Origin: Acidobacteriota bacterium
Lineage (GTDB): Bacteria > Acidobacteriota > Thermoanaerobaculia > Multivoradales > JAHZIX01
Direction: 5' to 3'
Length of the DNA stretch: 10,634 nt
Assembly (NCBI GenBank): GCA_020439725.1
Contig: JAGQSE010000684.1
Coordinates: 1-10,634 of the forward strand
Positions 6,866 to 10,634 of the stretch are shown in pieces. The translations under genes were made by a program, and so were the position numbers. Below the pieces are notes generated by a model, which was not told the DNA's origin, did not search any database, and saw nothing but the letters and a program-made list of their open reading frames with translations. Each line of letters begins with the position of its first letter. Positions within the stretch are counted from its first letter, which is position 1.

Positions 6866-7336
6866 TCAACCCTCGTCCCGGCGCAGCACCTCGAGCGAGC
6901 GGCTCAGCTGGCGGAGCTCGTCGGCGCCGAGTCCTCCGAGACGCTCGGAGAGCCACTTGGCCAGCGGTCCGTCGACCGCCGCCAGCGCTTCGAGCCCCGC
7001 CTCGGTGATCCCCACCTGGACGATCCGGCGATCCCCCAGGTCACGCTGCCGCTCGACCAGCGCCTGGGCCTCGAGACGATCGAGCAGGCGGGTGACGTCG
7101 GGGACCGGCGTCACCATCCGCTCCCCCACCTCGCGACAGGCGAGGGCGTCGGGGTGCGAACCGCGGAGGATGCGCAGGACGTTGTACTGGGTGGGGGTCA
7201 GGCGGTAGGAGCGGAGGAAGGCGGCGTGGGCCTGGAGCAGGTGAGCCGCGGTGCGCTGGAGGTTGAGATAGGCCTCCTCCTCGGGACTGCGAAACGGTGT
7301 TCGCTGGCGGATTTCGTCGCGTAGTGCGCCGGCCAT
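6866..7336 (-). CDS. MarR-family transcriptional regulator of the dioxygenase cassette
   Basis: This 156-residue protein starts at ATG 7336 (MAGALRDEIRQRTPF) with AAGGGG upstream. Longer in-frame versions would begin inside the -10 region described below, so they are rejected. The MarR fold is clear. N-terminal dimer helices (18-46, EEEAYLNLQRTAAHLLQ) lead to LTPTQYNVLRIL (47-58), the recognition region VGERMVTPVPDVTRLLDRLE (70-89), the wing RQRDLGDRRIVQVGITEAG (96-114) with the typical Asp-Arg pair, and C-terminal dimer helices. The only cysteine is Cys67, at the start of the DNA-binding region, so one-cysteine electrophile sensing is possible but not shown. Neighbouring genes suggest an MhqR-like repressor of a ring-cleaving dioxygenase and hydrolase, released by quinones or related aromatics. 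The ligand is inferred from context. Confidence 0.9.
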   Translation of the reverse strand: MAGALRDEIRQRTPFRSPEEEAYLNLQRTAAHLLQAHAAFLRSYRLTPTQYNVLRILRGSHPDALACREVGERMVTPVPDVTRLLDRLEAQALVERQRDLGDRRIVQVGITEAGLEALAAVDGPLAKWLSERLGGLGADELRQLSRSLEVLRRDEG

Positions 7337-7383
7337 GGGTTCCCCTTCGAGGTCTCCCGCGCCCTCCCGTGCCAAACGTCGAG

Positions 7384-7412
7384 ACATTAGGAGTGACAAC
7401 AACCATTGTCAA
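7384..7412 (-). promoter_or_regulatory. Promoter of the marR gene
   Basis: On the minus strand a perfect TTGACA (7407-7412) is followed after exactly 17 bases by TAATGT (7384-7389), which keeps the first two and the last base of TATAAT. Transcription would begin near 7377, giving a leader of about 40 bases before the ATG at 7336. A consensus -35 stands out in sequence this GC-rich. The preceding Bat gene ends at 7462 with no clear terminator, so read-through is also possible. Confidence 0.65.
7394..7411. promoter_or_regulatory. MarR-type palindromic operator overlapping the marR promoter
   Basis: TGACAACAACCATTGTCA is a perfect 6-base inverted repeat (TGACAA / TTGTCA) around a 6-base spacer. 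This is the 16-20 base size range typical of MarR dimer sites. It covers five of the six -35 bases and most of the -35/-10 spacer, so a bound dimer would block RNA polymerase. Negative autoregulation by the adjacent MarR protein is the natural reading. Confidence 0.65.
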
Positions 7413-7461
7413 GCGAGGAAGTCTTGGCAGAGACCGCCGACGCTCACCCCGAAGAGCCTCC

Positions 7462-9444
7462 TCACCACCAGATCTTGGGCTCCGGAGCCTGCCATTCGCT
7501 CTTTGGAAACTGCTCCTGGCGGGTCCGGCGGTGGAGCTTCCCCGGTTCCTGGGCCTGCCCCCGGATCCGCTCGAGCTCGGCCTCGAGACCCGCCAGCTGG
7601 TCGGGCGAGAGCGGCCCATCGAGGTCGTTGCCGGCCCCCTCCGGCGCGGCGCCGGGCGGTGCCTCCCCGGCCCTGGGGGGCCTTCCCGGTTCACTGCCAG
7701 CACCGCCACCGCCGCCGCGATCACCGCCGGTGCCACCGCCGCCACCGCCGTCACCAGCGGCTCCGCCGCCCCCCGACGACCCGCCGCAAGCCTCCGGTGG
7801 GCTCGCCTGGAGCGCTTCGAGCGCTGCGACCCGTTCCGCGACATGCGCACCGTTGGCTGCCGCATCCCTTCGGAGCTCCTCGGCGAAGGCCCCTTCGACG
7901 ACCTCCCGGAACCGCCCCGCCGCGGCGCGCCACAGCTCGAGGGTACGGTCGAGCTGGCAGCCCGCCGGATCGCGCTCCTCCTCGCCCCATCCGTAGAGCA
8001 CCACACCGTCGCCGTAGATCGCTTCGCCCAACCCCGGCGCCAGCCGCAAGGCCTCCTGGAACTGGTCGTGGGCCGCCGACAGGTCCCCCTCGAGGGCGGT
8101 CGAGCGAGCCCGGTTGTAGATCGGTACCTCGGGTCGCACGCCCTCCGCGGCGGAGCGGCGGTAATGAGTGCGGGCGATGGCGTGGGCTCCGGTGGTGTCG
8201 AACGCGATGCCCGCCTCGTTCTCCCGGTGGGCACGTGTCGCAGCGCCTTCGCCGCAGCCGAGCACGGCACCGAAGAAAGGCAGGAGAAGGACGAGGACGA
8301 CAGCCGGTGGCGTGGGCCCTCGGGACGTCCGCCCCAACCGAGCCAGGTCGAAGGCCGGTGCCACGACAGGGCGCCGCCAGCGATCGAGCACCGCGTCGAC
8401 GACGAAGAACAGCAGGAAGAAGGCCAGCGGCCAGGCCGAGAGGTCCCGCGCAGCGGCCTCGTCCCTCGCGGCGGGTCGCCGAGCGCTCACCCGACGGATC
8501 ACCTTGACGAGCCTTTGAACCAGCTCCGGCGGCACGGATCCACTCTCGAGAGTCGCGAACCGGCCGCCGGTGGACGAGGCGATGTGCCGGAACTGGCCAT
8601 CGACCCGTCGGGTGGTGAACTCCGCGAGCACCCGCCGTTCGTCCGGCGCCTTGCCCGCCGCCACGTCCGCCATGTGGTAGATCAGCCGCGCCTGACCTGC
8701 CTCGCTGCCCACCGCCACCGCGTGGACCGGCACGCCGAGGGCGGCCACCGCCGCCAGCGACGGTTCAAAGTCCTCCTTCTGCGGCACCTCTCCATCGCCG
8801 ATCAACACCACCTGCAGATCTAGTGGCTTGCCGCTGGCCTCGGCCCCCGTCGGCTCGGCCTCCGCCAGGTCCGCCTCGGCCATTTCCAAAACGAGGTCGA
8901 GGGCTCCCTCGAGGCTCGAGCCCGTCGAGCGGTAGAAGGTGTGGAAGTCGGCGGAGCGCAGGGCATCGGCGGCCACCTGTCGGTCCGTCGTCGCCGGCAG
9001 GTGGAGCGTCGTCACCCCCGAGAAGCTCGCCAGCGCGAAGCGCTCGTCGGGGAGCCCATCGACCAGGGCGAGAGCGAGGCGGCGCGCCGCCTCGAACCGA
9101 TTCACCGGCTCCTCCCCCGCCGCCACCGTCAGATCCGTCGCGGCCATGCTCGCCGAAGCGTCGAGCAGGACGAGCACCCGGCCGCCGGCGGCCCGCGCGC
9201 CACCACCCTTGGGCGAACCGGGCCCCGCCGCCGCGACCACCAGCAGCCCACCGGCCACGAGGGCGCCCGCCAGCCACACGCCGAGGCCCCGCGCTCCCAC
9301 CCGCGTCAGACGTCGCCGGTGCCGCGGTGCCACCAAGGCGAGCACCCAACCATGGGCACGCCGCTGGTGCCATGCGAAGACCCACCAGGCGAAGAGCCAC
9401 GGCACGGCGAGCCACAGCCGGCCAGGATGCTCGAAGACGATCAC
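7462..9444 (-). CDS. batB: BatB-BatC-like fusion: VWA domain plus TPR domain, membrane protein
   Basis: This 660-residue protein starts at GTG 9444, overlapping the BatA stop as GTGA, with GGAG nine bases upstream; an in-frame GTG at 9450 is too close to that site. Hydrophobic segments lie at about 10-25 and 54-74. A VWA domain (about 88-300) follows, with MIDAS motif DASAS (95-99), a TGSSLEGAL loop and IGDGE (215-219, Asp217). Compared with BatA, the MIDAS Thr is Ser176, and the residue before Asp217 is Gly, not Thr. A membrane segment at about 337-352 closes the BatB part. A second hydrophobic stretch, VVLVLLLPFFGAVLGC (382-397), resembles a lipoprotein signal with Cys397. TPR-like helices (about 402-545) then match BatC, ending in a Gly-rich tail. 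Bat proteins act at the cell envelope, with roles in stress tolerance suggested in other bacteria. The BatB call is firm; the BatC origin of the tail is inferred. Confidence 0.87.
   Translation of the reverse strand: MIVFEHPGRLWLAVPWLFAWWVFAWHQRRAHGWVLALVAPRHRRRLTRVGARGLGVWLAGALVAGGLLVVAAAGPGSPKGGGARAAGGRVLVLLDASASMAATDLTVAAGEEPVNRFEAARRLALALVDGLPDERFALASFSGVTTLHLPATTDRQVAADALRSADFHTFYRSTGSSLEGALDLVLEMAEADLAEAEPTGAEASGKPLDLQVVLIGDGEVPQKEDFEPSLAAVAALGVPVHAVAVGSEAGQARLIYHMADVAAGKAPDERRVLAEFTTRRVDGQFRHIASSTGGRFATLESGSVPPELVQRLVKVIRRVSARRPAARDEAAARDLSAWPLAFFLLFFVVDAVLDRWRRPVVAPAFDLARLGRTSRGPTPPAVVLVLLLPFFGAVLGCGEGAATRAHRENEAGIAFDTTGAHAIARTHYRRSAAEGVRPEVPIYNRARSTALEGDLSAAHDQFQEALRLAPGLGEAIYGDGVVLYGWGEEERDPAGCQLDRTLELWRAAAGRFREVVEGAFAEELRRDAAANGAHVAERVAALEALQASPPEACGGSSGGGGAAGDGGGGGGTGGDRGGGGGAGSEPGRPPRAGEAPPGAAPEGAGNDLDGPLSPDQLAGLEAELERIRGQAQEPGKLHRRTRQEQFPKSEWQAPEPKIWW
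7696..7785 (-). repeat. Low-complexity GGC/GGT run encoding a Gly-rich linker
   Basis: Residues about 554-583 of the BatB-BatC fusion are almost all Gly with scattered Ala, Ser, Thr, Asp and Arg. The DNA is a degenerate trinucleotide repeat (GCC/ACC on the plus strand). A Pro/Ala/Gly stretch continues to about residue 605. It links the TPR part to a short conserved-looking tail (LSPDQLAGLEAELERIRG and a final PEPKIWW). Such runs often vary in length between strains. Confidence 0.7.
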
Positions 9445-10448
9445 CGCCACGGTCTCCGGAGCAGACCGCCCTCGACCAGCAGGGCGAGGGCGAAAAGCCC
9501 GAAGGTCGCGAGCGCCAGCCAACCGCGTAGCGAGCGGCGCAGGATGACCGTCCGGGTCTCGAGGGGCGCGTGCTCGAGCCGCGAGAGCTCGTCGAAGATC
9601 GCCTCGAGGGCTCCGACGTCGGTGGCGCGAAAGTAGCGGCCTCCGGCGACCTCGGCCAGGCGGCGGAGCTGGCCGTCGTCGAAGCTGGTCCGGAAGGGCG
9701 CGTCCGGCGCGCCCACCGGCCGCCCTTCGAAAAGCACCTCGACGGGCCTCTCCCCACCGACCCCCAAGGCGTACAGCCGGGCCGGCAGCTGGCGGACGAA
9801 ACGCGCTGCCAGCAACGGATCGAGCCCCTCGTTGCTCTCGCCGTCGGTGATCAGGACCAGCGCCTGGTCCCGCCCCGCCACCCGCACCCGGCGCAGCTGG
9901 TCGGCCGCCACCAGGAGTGCGTCGCCGAGCGCGGTGCCGCCGCTGCGATGGGTGTTCACGGCGTAGACCTGAACCCCTTCGAGAAGGCTCCGGAGAGCGC
10001 GACGGTCGGTGGTCAGGGGCGATTGGACATAGGTGTCGCGAGCGAAAATCACCAGGCCGACCCGGTTGCCACCGGAGCGGGTCAGCAGCTCACCGGCGAG
10101 ACGCCGCAGCACCTCGAGACGGTTCGGCGGGAAGTCCTCGGCGAGCATCGACAGCGAGACGTCGAGGACCAGCACCAGGTCGACTCCCGGGTCTTCGACC
10201 ACGGTGCGACGGCTCTCGCGGTAGGGACCGGCCAGCGCCACCACGACGAGGGCGAGGAGCACCACTTCGACGGGCAGAAGCACCCCCGCCGCCCACCTCC
10301 AGCGACGTCCGAGCCCCGGCGGCGCGTGTTGCAGCGGAGCCAGGTCGACGGCGTCGCGCGCGCTCCGCAGGCGGAGCAGCGCGTGGAGTGGCAGCAGGGC
10401 CAAGAGCACGAGCCACCACGGTGCGAGAAGACCCCAACCGCTGGTCAT
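9441..10448 (-). CDS. batA: BatA-like von Willebrand factor A membrane protein
   Basis: This 335-residue protein starts at ATG 10448 (MTSGWGLLAPWWLVLLALLPL) with GGGAGGGG just upstream. It has the Bat/Aerotolerance layout: an N-terminal membrane hairpin (about 8-25 and 55-73), a VWA domain (about 88-290), and a closing membrane helix (about 308-328) with a short basic tail. The metal-ion-dependent adhesion site is complete: D96-V-S98-L-S100, T172 in GGTALGDAL, and T201-D202-G-E. The domain should face the periplasm or outer surface and bind a partner through a divalent metal ion. It overlaps the preceding gene by ATGA and the next by GTGA, so three genes are translated as a linked set. Bat operons usually include a MoxR AAA+ ATPase and a DUF58 protein upstream; neither falls in the window. 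Confidence 0.9.
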   Translation of the reverse strand: MTSGWGLLAPWWLVLLALLPLHALLRLRSARDAVDLAPLQHAPPGLGRRWRWAAGVLLPVEVVLLALVVVALAGPYRESRRTVVEDPGVDLVLVLDVSLSMLAEDFPPNRLEVLRRLAGELLTRSGGNRVGLVIFARDTYVQSPLTTDRRALRSLLEGVQVYAVNTHRSGGTALGDALLVAADQLRRVRVAGRDQALVLITDGESNEGLDPLLAARFVRQLPARLYALGVGGERPVEVLFEGRPVGAPDAPFRTSFDDGQLRRLAEVAGGRYFRATDVGALEAIFDELSRLEHAPLETRTVILRRSLRGWLALATFGLFALALLVEGGLLRRPWR

Positions 10449-10634
10449 GGGTCCCCTCCCGTCGACCCGTCGGGTCCCGTCAGGACGGTGATCGCCCGGT
10501 CGCAGATCGTCTTCCAGTCGCGTAGGTTGGGAGCCCGGCGACCGAATTGGAGCCGGGCCAACGCGCTGAAAAAGCGGGCTCGCGCCTCGTCCCCCAGCCG
10601 CGCCTCGAGCTCGCCGGCGGTACGGGGGACCCAA
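10445..10634 (-). CDS. C-terminal fragment of an upstream Bat-operon protein (5' end outside window)
   Basis: An open minus-strand frame enters from the right edge and stops with TGA at 10447-10445, sharing ATGA with the BatA start. About 62 residues are visible. They are soluble and helical, including GELEARLGDEARARFFSALA and LQFGRRAPNLRDWKTICDRA, and end in a Gly/Asp-rich tail. The tight coupling makes it part of the Bat operon. The FFSALARLQF-like stretch recalls the cytoplasmic tail of DUF4381 or BatD-type proteins often found beside batA, but the fragment is too short to decide. I do not recognise it with confidence. Confidence 0.6.
   Translation of the reverse strand, partial: WVPRTAGELEARLGDEARARFFSALARLQFGRRAPNLRDWKTICDRAITVLTGPDGSTGGDP

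Noticed and set aside
7337..7402. Longer MarR start points at 7402 or 7387
   Set aside because: They lie within or upstream of the -10 box of the identified promoter. The ATG at 7336 has a ribosome site and gives a normal family length.
7413..7461. Terminator after the Bat operon
   Set aside because: Only a 4-base GCTC/GAGC stem without a T tract can be drawn, which is not enough to call.
7696..7785. CRISPR-like or satellite array suggested by regular GCC/ACC repeats
   Set aside because: There are no spacers and no constant repeat unit. It is in-frame Gly coding low complexity.
7297..8823. Long plus-strand frame opposite the BatB-BatC gene
   Set aside because: Its translation is Arg/Pro-rich with no domain, while the opposite strand encodes a full VWA-TPR protein.

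Overview
This is a visibly GC-rich, densely coded bacterial segment: third codon positions are mostly G or C and GTG starts are used. Genes lie close together or overlap, and no gene-free stretch reaches 300 bases; the longest gap is 217 bases. The gene set includes a Bat-type von Willebrand A (VWA) operon, exported TPR/Sel1 proteins and an FtrD-like (DUF2318) protein. It suits a Gram-negative, high-GC lineage such as Acidobacteriota or a deltaproteobacterial relative. That placement is inference; no rRNA or tRNA is present to fix taxonomy.

Layout, left to right. Positions 1-3641 (minus) hold most of one very large exported helical-repeat protein, with TPR-like units followed by Sel1-like units; its C-terminus lies beyond the left edge. 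A 217-base divergent gap with a structured repeat leads into the only plus-strand gene, 3859-4335, a short membrane-anchored DUF2318/FtrD-like protein whose usual cysteine set is largely replaced. It converges on a SAM-dependent methyltransferase (4351-5079, minus), and a small inverted repeat spans both stop codons.

Positions 5174-7336 (minus) form a quinone/aromatic-stress type cassette. In transcription order it has a MarR-family repressor, an MhqO-like two-domain ring-cleaving dioxygenase, and an MhqD-like alpha/beta hydrolase overlapping it by 4 bases. The methyltransferase may be a fourth, looser member. Just upstream of marR is a perfect 6-6-6 palindrome that overlaps a TTGACA -35 box and the promoter spacer, a clear layout for autorepression.

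Positions 7462-10634 (minus) are part of a Bat operon read right to left. It comprises the C-terminal end of an unidentified protein, BatA (VWA, three membrane segments), and a protein fusing a BatB-like VWA domain to a BatC-like TPR domain through an internal membrane/lipobox segment. The junctions are 4-base ATGA and GTGA overlaps, implying translational coupling. In known systems Bat proteins work at the cell envelope with a MoxR ATPase; the MoxR and DUF58 partners, if present, would lie to the right of the window.

Nothing here amounts to a wholly new system. The strongest items for follow-up are the remodelled DUF2318 metal site, the BatB-BatC fusion with its relict lipobox, the MarR operator-promoter, and the giant TPR-Sel1 hybrid.
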